In this document: piece by piece, positions 1 through 9,170 of the stretch
How positions within the stretch are numbered: position 1 is the first letter of the stretch
How the letters are laid out: each line of letters begins with the position of its first letter
Source: Evansella vedderi
GTDB taxonomy: Bacteria; Bacillota; Bacilli; Bacillales; Salisediminibacteriaceae
DNA: 64,000 nucleotides
Assembly: GCF_030813435.1 (NCBI RefSeq)
Contig: NZ_JAUSUG010000025.1
Location: 1 to 64,000, forward strand
Reading direction: 5' to 3'
Position numbers and translations under genes: made by a program
Notes under the pieces: model-generated
What the model saw: only the letters and a program-made list of their open reading frames with translations
Told to the model about the DNA's origin: nothing
The model's database searches: none

Positions 1-103
1 ACCCACTCATATCAGGCTTCGAAACATTGCAACGGCTCCGCTCATTGCTTCAAGCCCACTGAAAAAGATAAAAAGCGATCTTTTTCAGTGGGCTCGCGGA
101 AAC
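1..103. repeat. Partial palindromic repeat, family B
   Basis: The window opens inside a repeat related to 10761-10948. Positions 54-69 and 78-93 form a perfect 16-bp inverted repeat (GCCCACTGAAAAAGAT and complement) that could fold into a long hairpin. The upstream part (gcaacggctccgctcattgc) is also shared with the second copy. Its left end lies outside the window. Confidence 0.8.
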
Positions 104-227
104 CCTAATCTTCTTAAGAATAAGTTATTGAATAGTAAACTCAGGACTAAAGGGAAAAGGGGAGGATAATACTACCGTTAATTGGATTTGATTTGTAAAT
201 ATTACTTTTCTATAGGGGATGAAACCT

Positions 228-791
228 TTGAGAAAATTATTTATATTGGTTACTCTTATTTCTTTATTCCTATTGTTTGGTTGTGGAACTGGCCAAGAGG
301 TTTTAACAGACGAGAGTGAGGTTGTATTGGAACCTATTGTTTCAGAAACGGAGGCAGGAGATTACGTAATTAGACTTATTTCTGAAAAGAGTGAATATGC
401 TGCAGATGAGCCGGTAAAGATCACTGCTAAATTGAAATATGTAGGGGAAAAGGAAGAGGTTAAGATTTATCACGCATACTCTCCTTTTTGGTTTGATATC
501 CGTGAGACGACTAGAGGCATTGATATTCCTTATGTCATGCCATTACCCCTTTTAGAAACAACGTTAAAGCGGGATGAATGGTTCGTGCAAGAATATACAA
601 AGGTTGGAAGCTATGCTGAAGGAGACGACTCACCAGAAGTAGAATTTATGAAGCGATTTTTAGAGGGGGAGGCCTTTCCTCCGGGAGAATATGAAATAGA
701 GCTTCGCACTGATTTCTACACTGGTTCCATCGATGAGAAGGAAGAAGAACACAATTACACCACAAGCATCTTAATCCAGGTGTTAGACTAA
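228..791 (+). CDS. Predicted secreted lipoprotein, unknown function
   Basis: The N-terminus is a lipoprotein signal: basic MRKL, a hydrophobic stretch and the lipobox LLFGC, so the mature protein should be lipid-anchored on the outer face of the membrane. I favour the TTG at 228 because the GGGG Shine-Dalgarno at 215-218 is 9 nt away; an ATG at 219 lies directly against it. The rest (about 165 residues, acidic, with beta-strand-like alternation) resembles extracellular Ig-like or BsuPI-type modules, but I do not recognise a family with confidence. It stands alone, flanked by repeats, and is followed by the repeat at 809-899 and a terminator at 911-936. Confidence 0.75.
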   Translation: MRKLFILVTLISLFLLFGCGTGQEVLTDESEVVLEPIVSETEAGDYVIRLISEKSEYAADEPVKITAKLKYVGEKEEVKIYHAYSPFWFDIRETTRGIDIPYVMPLPLLETTLKRDEWFVQEYTKVGSYAEGDDSPEVEFMKRFLEGEAFPPGEYEIELRTDFYTGSIDEKEEEHNYTTSILIQVLD

Positions 792-808
792 AGATTAATA
801 TTACTTAA

Positions 809-899
809 GGCTTTGTTAAAGGTCATTGTTGATTTTTAAACAGGGTTGATTGTAGCGTGCGTCCTGAAGTCAAAATCAACATCAAAGTTTAACAGAGCC
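809..899. mobile_element. MITE-like element, family C (short copy)
   Basis: The ends GGCTTTGTTAAA (809-820) and TTTAACAGAGCC (888-899) are near-perfect terminal inverted repeats. The direct repeat TTACTTAA occurs on both sides (801-808 and 900-907), as expected for an 8-bp target duplication. The interior holds a second inverted pair around gttgatttt and aaaatcaac. There is no coding capacity. Related copies are at 27392-27556 and 59010-59289. Confidence 0.8.
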
Positions 900-910
900 T
901 TACTTAAAAT

Positions 911-936
911 GGAGTACGTTTACTACTCCGTTTTTT
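911..936 (+). terminator. Rho-independent terminator
   Basis: GGAGTA (911-916) pairs with TACTCC (924-929), followed by six T. It probably ends the transcript of the lipoprotein gene at 228, reading through the family C repeat. Confidence 0.75.
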
Positions 937-962
937 AATTAGAAAGGAAAGAGTAGAAAGGA

Positions 963-1691
963 ATGAATAAAATGTTTCATCCTTTCCCAAAGGATCTTTT
1001 AGAATCTAAATTTATTGAAAGGCCTAATCGCTTTATTATTCGATGTGTCCTAACAGAAACTGGGGAAATAGTGGAAGCACATCTTGCAGACTCTGGAAGA
1101 TTAAAGGAGTTATTGATACCTGGTAAACAAATACTACTCCACAGAAATAATAATCCGAACCGAAAAACGAAGTACTCTGCTGTTATAGTAGAAAGGGAAG
1201 ATGGGCTTGGATGGGTATCACTAAATGCACAGCTCCCAAACAAGTTAGCCAAATTCGCTGTAGAAGCCAAGTTATTCAAGGAGCTGCAGAGCTGGGAGTA
1301 TGTTCGGTCTGAATACAAAAAAGGCCATTCCCGCTGGGATATGCTCCTTCAAAAGTCCGATGATGAGGCCATGCAAATGGTAATAGAGGTAAAGGGGGCT
1401 ACCTTAGTGGAAAATGGAGTGGGGATGTTCCCAGATGCCGTCACCTCCCGTGGTACAAAGCATGTGAAAGAATTAGGAGAAATTGTAAAGGAATCTGGAT
1501 GGGAGGCTGCTCTCCTTTTTGTTTCCCAAAGGGAGGATATTCATATGGTAAGACCTGCTTACCATATCGACCCCAAATTTGCAAAGGCAATGACAGAAGC
1601 AAAGACAGCCGGAGTTAAACTACTAGGCTGCCGATGTAAAGTGTCCCCAAGTGGAATCGAATTACTAGATGCTATCGATGTGGAAGTGTAA
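963..1691 (+). CDS. sfsA: SfsA family protein (sugar fermentation stimulation homologue)
   Basis: The 242-residue protein has the SfsA layout: an OB-fold-like N-terminus with LADSGRLKELL, then a nuclease-like core with RWDMLL, the acidic strand VIEVKGATLV, FPDAVTSRGTKHVKEL and a C-terminal VSPSGIEL. The family is described as DNA-binding/nuclease-like, named from an E. coli maltose phenotype; its true role is unsettled. The length is normal. The ATG at 963 lies only 1-2 nt after AAAGG, so the ATG at 972 (MFHPFPKD) may be the real start. The gene is monocistronic, with a strong terminator at 1709-1757. Confidence 0.9.
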   Translation: MNKMFHPFPKDLLESKFIERPNRFIIRCVLTETGEIVEAHLADSGRLKELLIPGKQILLHRNNNPNRKTKYSAVIVEREDGLGWVSLNAQLPNKLAKFAVEAKLFKELQSWEYVRSEYKKGHSRWDMLLQKSDDEAMQMVIEVKGATLVENGVGMFPDAVTSRGTKHVKELGEIVKESGWEAALLFVSQREDIHMVRPAYHIDPKFAKAMTEAKTAGVKLLGCRCKVSPSGIELLDAIDVEV

Positions 1692-1708
1692 TGTCACAAT
1701 ATTGCCAT

Positions 1709-1757
1709 GGACCCGGTCCTTGAACGTTTGTTCAAGGACCGGGTCCTTTTATTTTTT
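1709..1757 (+). terminator. Strong terminator after sfsA
   Basis: A perfect 17-bp stem (1709-1725 with 1730-1746, beginning GGACCCGGTCC) with a GTTT loop and a T-rich tail. The same GGACCGGGTC core recurs at 3310-3320 and 13337-13350, so terminators here reuse one sequence. Confidence 0.9.
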
Positions 1758-1975
1758 GTAACTGGAATAATAATTAAAAAATCTTCTCATTTTCTAGTTC
1801 GAGTCATATATATTTACTACTTCGAATGAAAGACAACCAATTTTAATGGTAGAGGGAAGGGAGGAAAGGTCTGACAAAAGTAAGTAATACTGTTTTCATG
1901 TTGGTTTGATAGCATAGTTGCGTACCGATGGTTTTGGGTGTTTTTCCTATTTTTCTTTTTAAAGGAGTGGAAAAA

Positions 1976-3298
1976 ATGAAAGCGTTAACATCCGCGTCAA
2001 CAAAATTAATGCAACGTTACTTACCTGACCCTTTCTTGTTTGTTATTATTTTAACTTTTGTTGTATTTATCCTAGGTATTATTTTAACACCAAGTAACCC
2101 ATTGGATATGGTCGTTTATTGGGGAGAAGGTTTTTGGGACCTGTTAGCTTTTGCTATGCAAATGGTGCTTATATTAGTTACTGGTTATGTTCTAGCCAGT
2201 AGTCCTCTTTTTAAGCGTCTCCTTCAAGAACTTGCCACTTTCGCTAAAAGTCCAGGGCAGGCAATCGTTATTGTTACTTTAGTAGCTTTAATTGCAAGTT
2301 GGATAAACTGGGGTTTTGGACTGGTTATTGGGGCATTATTTGCGAAGGAACTAGCTAAAAAGGTGACAACTGTAGATTATCGCTTGCTTATTGCCAGTGC
2401 CTATAGTGGGTTTATTGTATGGCATGCAGGTTTAGCTGGATCTATTCCACTTACAATTGCAACAGATGGACATTTTGCGCAAGATTTAATCGGAATCGTT
2501 CCTACAAGTGAAACCATTTTTGCACCATTCAATTTATTTATTGTAGCTGCACTTTTCATTTCCGTACCAATTTTAAATCGATTCATGATGAATCAAAAAG
2601 ATGCAGTTACGGTAGACCCTAAATTATTAGAGGAGCCTCCAGCCCCTAAAAATGAGATTAACTCTAACAGAGAAAGAACCCCGGCAGTACGCATGGAAAA
2701 TAGTGTTGTTCTTTCTATGATAACAGGAGGGTTAGGTTTAGCGTTTATTCTTTACTATTTACTGACCAGTGGATTTAATCTCAATCTGAACATCGTTAAC
2801 TTTATTTTCTTATTTTTAGGTATTTTGTTCCATATGACTCCGAGAAACTTTCTAAATAGTGTTGCCAATGCTGTAAAAAATGCAGGGGGAATTATTGTCC
2901 AATTTCCTTTCTATGCAGGAATTATGGGAATGATGGTGGCATCTGGGCTAGCGGTGGAGTTCTCCAATTGGTTTGTAGCAATATCTACGGAATTTACTTT
3001 CCCTTTATTTGCATTTATAAGTGCAGGGATTGTTAACTTCTTTGTTCCTTCAGGAGGAGGGCAATGGGCAGTTCAAGCACCAATTATGCTTTCAGCTGGA
3101 GCGGAATTAGGAGTGAGCTCAGCGAGGACGGCCATGGCAGTTGCCTGGGGAGATGCATGGACGAACATGATCCAGCCATTCTGGGCATTACCGGCATTGG
3201 CTATCGCAGGATTAAATGCACGTGACATAATGGGCTTCTGTATTTGGGTATTATTCCTAAGCGGGGCCATCATTGGAGTAGGATTACTATTCTTCTAA
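1976..3298 (+). CDS. Short-chain fatty acid transporter, AtoE family
   Basis: A 440-residue integral membrane protein with about 10-12 hydrophobic segments. It is recognisable as an AtoE/TIGR00366-type short-chain fatty acid permease by the opening MQRYLPDPFLFVIILT, the segments SWINWGFGLVIGALFA and WHAGLAGSIPLTIA, and the C-terminal FVPSGGGQWAVQAP. It would carry acetoacetate or butyrate-like acids across the cytoplasmic membrane. The start is the ATG at 1976 behind AAAGGAGTGG (1961-1970); an upstream GTG-like opening at 1928 has no site. No ketone-body enzymes lie beside it, so the substrate is inferred from the family only. Confidence 0.88.
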   Translation: MKALTSASTKLMQRYLPDPFLFVIILTFVVFILGIILTPSNPLDMVVYWGEGFWDLLAFAMQMVLILVTGYVLASSPLFKRLLQELATFAKSPGQAIVIVTLVALIASWINWGFGLVIGALFAKELAKKVTTVDYRLLIASAYSGFIVWHAGLAGSIPLTIATDGHFAQDLIGIVPTSETIFAPFNLFIVAALFISVPILNRFMMNQKDAVTVDPKLLEEPPAPKNEINSNRERTPAVRMENSVVLSMITGGLGLAFILYYLLTSGFNLNLNIVNFIFLFLGILFHMTPRNFLNSVANAVKNAGGIIVQFPFYAGIMGMMVASGLAVEFSNWFVAISTEFTFPLFAFISAGIVNFFVPSGGGQWAVQAPIMLSAGAELGVSSARTAMAVAWGDAWTNMIQPFWALPALAIAGLNARDIMGFCIWVLFLSGAIIGVGLLFF

Positions 3299-3336
3299 TA
3301 ATTTTGTCAAGGACCGGGTCTGTGACAAAAGTGTGA

Positions 3337-3377
3337 ACGGAGGTTGGTGAAATAGGTGCCACCCTCTGTTTTTTTAT
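3337..3377 (+). terminator. Probable terminator after the AtoE-type gene
   Basis: An imperfect stem of ACGGAGGTTGGTG against CACCCTCTGT, followed by seven T. It is preceded by another GGACCGGGTC copy. Confidence 0.5.
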
Positions 3378-3512
3378 GCACTTTTTCATGTAACCTAAAA
3401 TTTGAAAAGAAACAAAATAGGTAACGGCGAGGTAATAGTATAGTAGAATAAGGGGAAGGAAACTAGTAAACATAACCCATCATAAGAAGTAACCAAAAAA
3501 GGTTGGAATACA

Positions 3513-4361
3513 ATGAGAAAAGAATTAATTTATGTACATATGGCCGTTCTTTTATTTGGTTTATCTGGCCTATTTGGAAAATGGCTAGCTTTGCCGGCAC
3601 ACTATATTGTATTAGGACGGGTATTTTTCGGGGCCCTTTTTCTTCTACTAATCCTTCTTATTCTTAAGAAAACCTTAAGGCTTCCACGATTAGTAGATTA
3701 CCTTCCTTTCATCCTAATTGGTGGTGTTCTTGCCATTCACTGGGGGAGCTTTTTCCATTCCATTCAAATATCTACTGTTGCTATTGGCCTTGTAACATTT
3801 GCTACTTTTCCTGTTTTTGCAAGTGTACTCGAACCAATTTTTTTCAAGGAGACATTTCAAAAGAGAAGTTTCGTTCTAGCGATCATAACTTTGTTTGGTG
3901 TGGTATTGCTCATTCCAGAATTCGATTTTTCAAATAACTTAACACAAGGAGCAGTATGGGGACTGATTTCGGCAGTAACTTTTGCCGTATTATCCATGTT
4001 GAATCGTAAATATGTTCAACATCATTCTAGCTTAAAGATTGGGTTTTATCAGAACGTATTCGCATTTTTCTGGCTCCTTCCTATTGCTTATGCCACACCG
4101 AAAATACAATTTACTATGATGGATATATCCCTCTTAGTTTTGCTAGGTGTTGTTTTTACAGGCGGAGCCCATGTCTTTTTTATTCAAGGCTTACGAAAAA
4201 TGAATGTAAGAACAGCCAGTATCATTGCTTCGTTAGAACCCGTATACGGAATTATTGCTGCAGCATTTTTACTACAAGAAATCCCCCAAATTCGAGAGTG
4301 GATAGGGATCGTTATCATTCTATGTGCCGCCATCTACGCTTCCATACCAAAAAAAATATAG
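3513..4361 (+). CDS. DMT-superfamily exporter, EamA domains
   Basis: A 282-residue membrane protein of about ten helices made of two EamA halves (roughly residues 5-135 and 145-280). Typical signatures are ALFLLLILLILKK in the first half and the ending SLEPVYGIIAAAFLLQE in the second. Such proteins are drug/metabolite transporters of the inner membrane; the substrate cannot be read from sequence. It starts at an ATG after AAAGGTTGG. It ends 9 bases before the Shine-Dalgarno of the acetyltransferase, so the two are probably co-transcribed. Confidence 0.88.
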   Translation: MRKELIYVHMAVLLFGLSGLFGKWLALPAHYIVLGRVFFGALFLLLILLILKKTLRLPRLVDYLPFILIGGVLAIHWGSFFHSIQISTVAIGLVTFATFPVFASVLEPIFFKETFQKRSFVLAIITLFGVVLLIPEFDFSNNLTQGAVWGLISAVTFAVLSMLNRKYVQHHSSLKIGFYQNVFAFFWLLPIAYATPKIQFTMMDISLLVLLGVVFTGGAHVFFIQGLRKMNVRTASIIASLEPVYGIIAAAFLLQEIPQIREWIGIVIILCAAIYASIPKKI

Positions 4362-4379
4362 AAAGGTGAGGTGTACGTT

Positions 4380-5192
4380 ATGTCAAATGAAGGAAAAACA
4401 GTTGAAAAGCTAGCAACACCTAATACAAGAAATACAATAGCAAAACAACTCCGGGAGCTTGGCCTCAAAAAAGGAGACAGTATCATTGTTCATTCTTCCC
4501 TTAGTTCACTAGGTTGGGTTAGTGGGGGAGCCGTTGCCGTTATCCAAGGATTAATGGACGTAATTTCAGAAGAAGGTACCATTGTGATGCCAACCCATTC
4601 TGGGGACTTATCAGATCCATCTCTATGGGAAGCACCACCAGTGCCTAAGGAGTGGTGGCAAACCATTAGAGACACAATGCCCCCTTTCGATCCAGTTATT
4701 ACGCCAACGAGGGGGATGGGGAAAATAGTGGAGGTCTTTCGTACATATCCTGCTGTTACCAGAAGTAATCATCCTCAAGTTTCTTTCGCCGCATGGGGGA
4801 AAAATGCAGAGAGGTGGATGAAAGAACATTCTTTAAATAACGGGCTCGGGGTAGGGTCTCCTTTACAGCATTTATATGATAACCACGCCCTTGTTTTACT
4901 CCTTGGAGTTGGGTTTGACAATAATACATCCTTTCACCTTGCTGAATACTTACTTCCTGAGCCAATAATGGAAACTACCTATGCTCCCGTTATGATAAAC
5001 GGTGAACGTTCCTGGCATTCTATGGAGGATGTTGTCCATTATGAAGATTGGTTCGAAGAGTTAGGAAGTGATTTCGAAAAGAGTTACACCGTTCAAAGGG
5101 GCTCCATTGGTGCAGCAGAGGCAAGACTGTTTTCTGTGAAGGAAGCCGTTGATTATGCAACGGAATGGCTGTCAGAAAAAAAAGATCAATAG
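4380..5192 (+). CDS. AAC(3) family N-acetyltransferase
   Basis: The 270-residue protein belongs to the AAC(3)/YokD-like (antibiotic_NAT) family, which transfers acetyl from acetyl-CoA to an amine. Family blocks are HSSLSSLGWVSGG near the N-terminus, PTHSGD, TRGMGKIVEVFR, RSNHPQVSFAAWG and GVGSPLQHLYD. The start is the ATG at 4380, spaced 7 nt after AGGTGAGG; the in-frame GTG at 4371 overlaps that site. Many chromosomal members do not confer aminoglycoside resistance, so the substrate remains unknown. It follows an EamA exporter in the same direction, which may hint at detoxification (inference). Confidence 0.88.
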   Translation: MSNEGKTVEKLATPNTRNTIAKQLRELGLKKGDSIIVHSSLSSLGWVSGGAVAVIQGLMDVISEEGTIVMPTHSGDLSDPSLWEAPPVPKEWWQTIRDTMPPFDPVITPTRGMGKIVEVFRTYPAVTRSNHPQVSFAAWGKNAERWMKEHSLNNGLGVGSPLQHLYDNHALVLLLGVGFDNNTSFHLAEYLLPEPIMETTYAPVMINGERSWHSMEDVVHYEDWFEELGSDFEKSYTVQRGSIGAAEARLFSVKEAVDYATEWLSEKKDQ

Positions 5193-5344
5193 CTACTCAA
5201 CATTAAATGACATAATAAAAAGTATTAAGACAATCTACTTCCCTCATATCAATAATAAGGAGTGCCTTCCCAAGGAAAGTATTACAAAGAACGATAAACT
5301 TTCCATCAACAAAAAGGTATTTTCATTGAATGGAGGGAGTTCTT

Positions 5345-6241
5345 TTGATTACTAGAATAGATAGGTTGCAAATACCTTTACCTAAACCAAAAAGTCCCGA
5401 TCCCAATGGTGCTGCAGCTGTTCAAGAATTATTAGGTGGGAAATATGGTGAAATGTCCACACTAAATACTTATATGTTCCAATCCTTTAATTTTCGCAAT
5501 AAAAGAAAATTGAGACCCTTTTATGATTTGCTAGGAAGCATTACAGCGGAGGAATTCGGTCATGTTGAATTAGTGTCTAATACAATTAATTTAATGATTC
5601 AAGGCACAACTTTCCCTGGGAATCCAGATACTACACCAATGCAGAATGCGAAGGATAAAAGGAATTCCCACCACTTTATCGCTTCCGCTCAAACAGCGTT
5701 ACCTACAGATTCTATGGGGATCCCTTGGACTGGAAACAATGTATTTGCGAGTGGTAATCTCGTATTGGATTTATTGCATAATTTCTTCCTGGAATGTGGT
5801 GCAAGAACACATAAAATGCGTGTATATGAAATGACAGATAATCCAGTTGCCAGAGAAATGATTGGTTACCTCCTTGTAAGGGGCGGTGTTCATGTGGTTG
5901 CCTATGCTAAAGCATTGGAGGTAGCAACAGGTGCAGACGTAACCAAATTAGTGCCCATTCCAAACCTTGATAATAAAAAGTTTGAAACAGCAAGGAAATT
6001 CGAAGCGGAAGGGGTACACCGTAAGCTATATACTTTTAGTGCTAGGGATTATCAAGAGGTCACTAAAATATGGAAAGGACAGCATCCTATCGATGGTGGT
6101 AAACTAGAAGTGATTCAAGGTACACCACATGGCGGCCCAGTACCAGATTTAGAAGAAATTCCTGAAGAGTTTGCTCCAGGAGTAACCTATGATGACTTTC
6201 AAGAGATTGCAAAACGCCTGCAACGGCAAGCTGGACTATAA
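5345..6241 (+). CDS. Manganese catalase
   Basis: A di-manganese, ferritin-like catalase that dismutates hydrogen peroxide (298 residues). Visible ligand and helix motifs are GKYGEMSTLNTYMFQ, SITAEEFGHVELVSN, then LECGARTHKMRVYEM and RGGVHVVAYAKALE. The C-terminal tail with PVPDLEEIPEEFAPG is also typical. The start is a TTG at 5345, 5 nt after GGAGGGAG; an ATG at 5330 lies upstream of that site. No PerR or MntR box was recognised just upstream. A terminator at 6250-6303 follows. In Bacillaceae such catalases may be vegetative or spore-coat associated; the sequence does not decide this. Confidence 0.93.
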   Translation: MITRIDRLQIPLPKPKSPDPNGAAAVQELLGGKYGEMSTLNTYMFQSFNFRNKRKLRPFYDLLGSITAEEFGHVELVSNTINLMIQGTTFPGNPDTTPMQNAKDKRNSHHFIASAQTALPTDSMGIPWTGNNVFASGNLVLDLLHNFFLECGARTHKMRVYEMTDNPVAREMIGYLLVRGGVHVVAYAKALEVATGADVTKLVPIPNLDNKKFETARKFEAEGVHRKLYTFSARDYQEVTKIWKGQHPIDGGKLEVIQGTPHGGPVPDLEEIPEEFAPGVTYDDFQEIAKRLQRQAGL

Positions 6242-6249
6242 ATCGAAAA

Positions 6250-6303
6250 CAAGTGGGTATCTCAAAAGGTGAAAAACATACCTTTTTGAGGCACCTGCTT
6301 ACT
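6250..6303 (+). terminator. Terminator after the Mn-catalase gene
   Basis: AAGTGGGTATCTCAAAAGGT (6251-6270) pairs with its near complement at 6280-6300, followed by T-rich DNA. The TCTCAAAAGGT arm recurs in hairpins at 20204-20254 and 38716-38765, so this is a reused terminator module. Confidence 0.7.
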
Positions 6304-6416
6304 TCATTTTCTTTTTATAGAAAATATTAACTTTCTTAATGGAAATATAGGATAATTTAACTCACCCATTCTATTATTTGATAAAATAATTGATAGATAA
6401 TAATTGTAGAGTCTGT

Positions 6417-6565
6417 TCAAAAAGCTCAAAAACTGACCTTTTTATCCGAAAACTATGTTTTAATACATTCTCATTTTCAAGGGAAGTTGATTGAATTAGC
6501 ACAGCCAAAATAGTTTTCATTTGGCGTGGTGTCTATAAAGACCTGGGAGTTTTGAACAGACTCTA
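6417..6565. mobile_element. MITE-like element, family F, 149 bp
   Basis: Perfect 16-bp terminal inverted repeats: TAGAGTCTGTTCAAAA at 6417-6432 and its complement at 6550-6565. If the outer TA is a target duplication, the layout is that of a mariner/Tc1-type non-autonomous element. No ORF. It lies directly in front of the histidine kinase gene and may carry or displace its promoter. Confidence 0.75.
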
Positions 6566-6605
6566 GTAGGATATTTTTTAGGAATAGTACGGAGATGAGA
6601 AGAAG

Positions 6606-8429
6606 ATGGCAAATCAATTAAAAAGGATAGGTAGTAATTTAAAACAAGAGGAAATAAGGGAAATGATGTTTTCTTTAACGGACAAGCTTCATGAGGGAAT
6701 AGTAATGGTCGACGAAAACTGGGATGTGCTATATGCTAACCCCTCCGCTTATAAACTCCTCTTTTCCACAAAAGGAGATATTCAAGGGCATTCTCTATGG
6801 AGTATATTACCTAAATCGTTGCAAACCAATAACGCTGTACATTTACTGCATAAGGCAATGGAAAAGAGTATAGCAACAGACTTTAATGAGTTTTACCAAT
6901 CTACTAAAGCATGGTTTCATATTCAAGTATTCCCTATGAAATTAGGATTAACTATACACCTACAGGAAACGACGGAACAAAAGGTGGCCATGGAAGTAAC
7001 GGGGCAGGCCTATCGAACATTATTTAACGAGCATCCTGACGCTGTTTGCTCCATCGACTTGAAGGGACGTTTTCTTTCGATCAACACGGCCTTCAAGGAA
7101 TTATTCCGTGTTGATGAAAAACTCATGTTAGGTGAACCCTTTTTATTATTTATTCCAGATGATATGCGGGCAGCTGCTCAGGAACTATTTGAGATGGCAA
7201 AAAAGGGTGTCCCTATAACAAAAGAGTTTAATTTAACCAAACAGGTGGGTTATCCCTTTTTTATACTTGTTACGGCTATTCCTATATTTGCAAATTCCCA
7301 GATAATAGGATCTTATGGAATTATTAAGGATATTACTGAGGATCAAAGAAATATGGAGGAAGTTCAAAGACTTTATCAAATGAATACCCTAATTATGGAA
7401 TCGGTGGAAGATGGAATATTAGGATTGGATTTACAGTCCAATGTGGTTATGTGGAATGATGCAGCTGAGCGAATTACTGGTTTCCAAAGAGAAGACTTAA
7501 CGAAAGAAAAATTGAAGGAATTATTGAATAAGCTAGGGACCACTGATCACCCCCTCTTTAAACAAGGGTTTAACAATAAAGGAAACTTGACAAAAGAGAC
7601 TGTTGTTCAACGGTCGGGGGCAACCTTTTATCGAAAAGATCAAAGTCCGTTTATATGTGAATATACGATTTCCCCGATGATTTCAGGAAGTGAGGTAGTT
7701 GGAAGTGTTCTCACTTTTCGAGATATTACAGAAAAAAAGAAATCGGAGGAAATGCTTCGACAATCGGAGAAACTCTCTGAAATGGGCCAATTAGCCGCGG
7801 GCATTGCACATGAAATTAGAAATCCTTTAACATCATTAAAGGGATTTTTACAGCTAATTGAAAAAAATGAAGGGGCAAAAGATGAATATTTTGAAATCAT
7901 GAATTCAGAGTTTTCCCGAATCGAACAAATTCTTAATGAGCTTCTTATATTGTCCAAGCCTGAGAAACAAAAAAAGAAAAAGACATCTTTGAATAAACTA
8001 TTAAATCATACAATTACCCTTTTAAGTACACAAGCCGTCATAAAGAATATTGAAGTAGTCTCTGAAATATCAAAAACGGATGTGGCTTACATTCTTTCCT
8101 TAGAGCATAAAATAAAACAGGTTTTTATCAATTTAATAAAAAATGCCATTGAGGCTATGGATGCTGGCGGAAAAATAATCGTAAGCTTAGAAAAAGTGAA
8201 TGAAAGTGCAGTTATTAAAATTATAGATGAAGGATGCGGTATTCCTTCTACAATATTAAAACGTATCGGTGATCCTTTTTTTACAACAAAGGAAAAGGGA
8301 ACGGGTCTTGGGTTAATGGTCACTTACCAGATTATTAAGGACCACGGTGGACAAGTGGAGGTTGAAAGTGTGGAAGGAGCAGGTACAACTTTCACGGTGC
8401 AGCTACCGTTATTAGATCCAAGCTGTTAA
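6606..8429 (+). CDS. PAS-domain sensor histidine kinase (sporulation kinase type)
   Basis: The 607-residue protein has no membrane segment, so it is probably cytoplasmic. Three PAS-like sensor domains lie at about 10-130, 135-255 and 260-385. The DHp domain carries the phospho-acceptor His at about 402 (GIAHEIRNPLTSLKG). The ATPase domain has the N box NLIKNAIEAMD, G1 DEGCGIP, and F/G2 PFFTTKEKGTGLGL. This is the architecture of KinA/KinE-type kinases feeding the Spo0 phosphorelay, but no response regulator is adjacent, so the partner is inferred. The start is an ATG with AGATGAGAAGAAG upstream. The downstream gene follows after 16 bases. Confidence 0.9.
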   Translation: MANQLKRIGSNLKQEEIREMMFSLTDKLHEGIVMVDENWDVLYANPSAYKLLFSTKGDIQGHSLWSILPKSLQTNNAVHLLHKAMEKSIATDFNEFYQSTKAWFHIQVFPMKLGLTIHLQETTEQKVAMEVTGQAYRTLFNEHPDAVCSIDLKGRFLSINTAFKELFRVDEKLMLGEPFLLFIPDDMRAAAQELFEMAKKGVPITKEFNLTKQVGYPFFILVTAIPIFANSQIIGSYGIIKDITEDQRNMEEVQRLYQMNTLIMESVEDGILGLDLQSNVVMWNDAAERITGFQREDLTKEKLKELLNKLGTTDHPLFKQGFNNKGNLTKETVVQRSGATFYRKDQSPFICEYTISPMISGSEVVGSVLTFRDITEKKKSEEMLRQSEKLSEMGQLAAGIAHEIRNPLTSLKGFLQLIEKNEGAKDEYFEIMNSEFSRIEQILNELLILSKPEKQKKKKTSLNKLLNHTITLLSTQAVIKNIEVVSEISKTDVAYILSLEHKIKQVFINLIKNAIEAMDAGGKIIVSLEKVNESAVIKIIDEGCGIPSTILKRIGDPFFTTKEKGTGLGLMVTYQIIKDHGGQVEVESVEGAGTTFTVQLPLLDPSC

Positions 8430-8445
8430 AGGGAGGAGAAAAGAA

Positions 8446-8889
8446 GTGAAAAAGTTTCTAGTAACTTTATTAATACTTTTTCTTTTAGGTTATGGGGGCT
8501 ATCGTTTTTTCATCACCTATGCCACAGATGAAGTGTTTAACCAAGTCTCTAATGAACTTCTTACAGAAGAGGTGGTCTCTGAATTGCTAGCAGATCCAGA
8601 AGTGCAGACATTACTGGAGGATTTTCAAAGGGAATCTACTATAAACGATATTGTGACAGAACAAAGGGAGTTGCCGTTCCATACAAAGGAAGAAGCCACG
8701 AAAACGATACTAAACAGATTTTCTATCAGTGAAATTACGGATATTACTGCAAAAGCCACTAGAGGGTTAACGCTAGAGGAACAAGCAGAACTAGAAAAGT
8801 TAGTGAATGAAAGATTATCAGAAGAGGAACTGGAAGCATTGCTAATCATTGGTTTAGCTGAATTGGTGGAAGATTTGAATTTTGATTAA
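8446..8889 (+). CDS. Small membrane-anchored acidic protein, unknown function
   Basis: A 147-residue protein with one N-terminal hydrophobic helix (residues 4-20, FLVTLLILFLLGYGG), then a highly acidic, helical region rich in Glu and Leu (EEVVSELLADPE, LTLEEQAELEKLV). It is probably a single-pass protein with the charged part outside. The GTG start has an excellent GGGAGGAG site 7 nt upstream. It sits 16 bases after the kinase gene and is probably its operon partner, which suggests an accessory role (inference). I do not recognise a named family. Confidence 0.75.
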   Translation: MKKFLVTLLILFLLGYGGYRFFITYATDEVFNQVSNELLTEEVVSELLADPEVQTLLEDFQRESTINDIVTEQRELPFHTKEEATKTILNRFSISEITDITAKATRGLTLEEQAELEKLVNERLSEEELEALLIIGLAELVEDLNFD

Positions 8890-8891
8890 AC

Positions 8892-9133
8892 GAGGCTGGG
8901 AAAAAACTGTTTTTATAATAAGAAATCCGAACGAAATAAAGATTATTGGTGCATATAAAAATCGCTTTGGAAATATACTTCGCTTTCCGCGGGCGGCTGG
9001 TGAGCCTCCTCGTGCTTACGCACTGTGGGGTCTCACCTTTGCCTTTGCTCCCGCAGGAGTCTACGTACATTTCCTCCGCTAAGGTAGTACAACGTTCGTA
9101 TTTCAAGTTAAACACTTTAGTTATGTCCCAGCC
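8892..9133. repeat. Composite repeat, family A with inserted GC-rich cassette
   Basis: The outer arms GAGGCTGGGA (8892-8901) and TCCCAGCC (9126-9133) match the elements at 31325-31468 and 58770-58891. Against the 31325 copy the sequence is collinear up to ACTTCGCT and resumes at AAGGTAGT. Between them this copy has an extra block of about 105 bp (8978-9085), beginning with TTCCGCGGGC and ending CCGCT. That block is the GC-rich cassette seen in other repeat families. Confidence 0.8.
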
Positions 9134-9170
9134 ACCTTTTTGTAGATAATAAGAAAAGTAGGTGTTCTAG

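Noticed and set aside
977-1318. 113-codon minus-strand frame opposite sfsA
   Set aside because: Antisense shadow of a well-recognised gene; no start signal.
8892-9133. Two overlapping short frames in the repeat after the acidic membrane protein
   Set aside because: They consist of repeat sequence shared with other non-coding copies and have no conserved frame.
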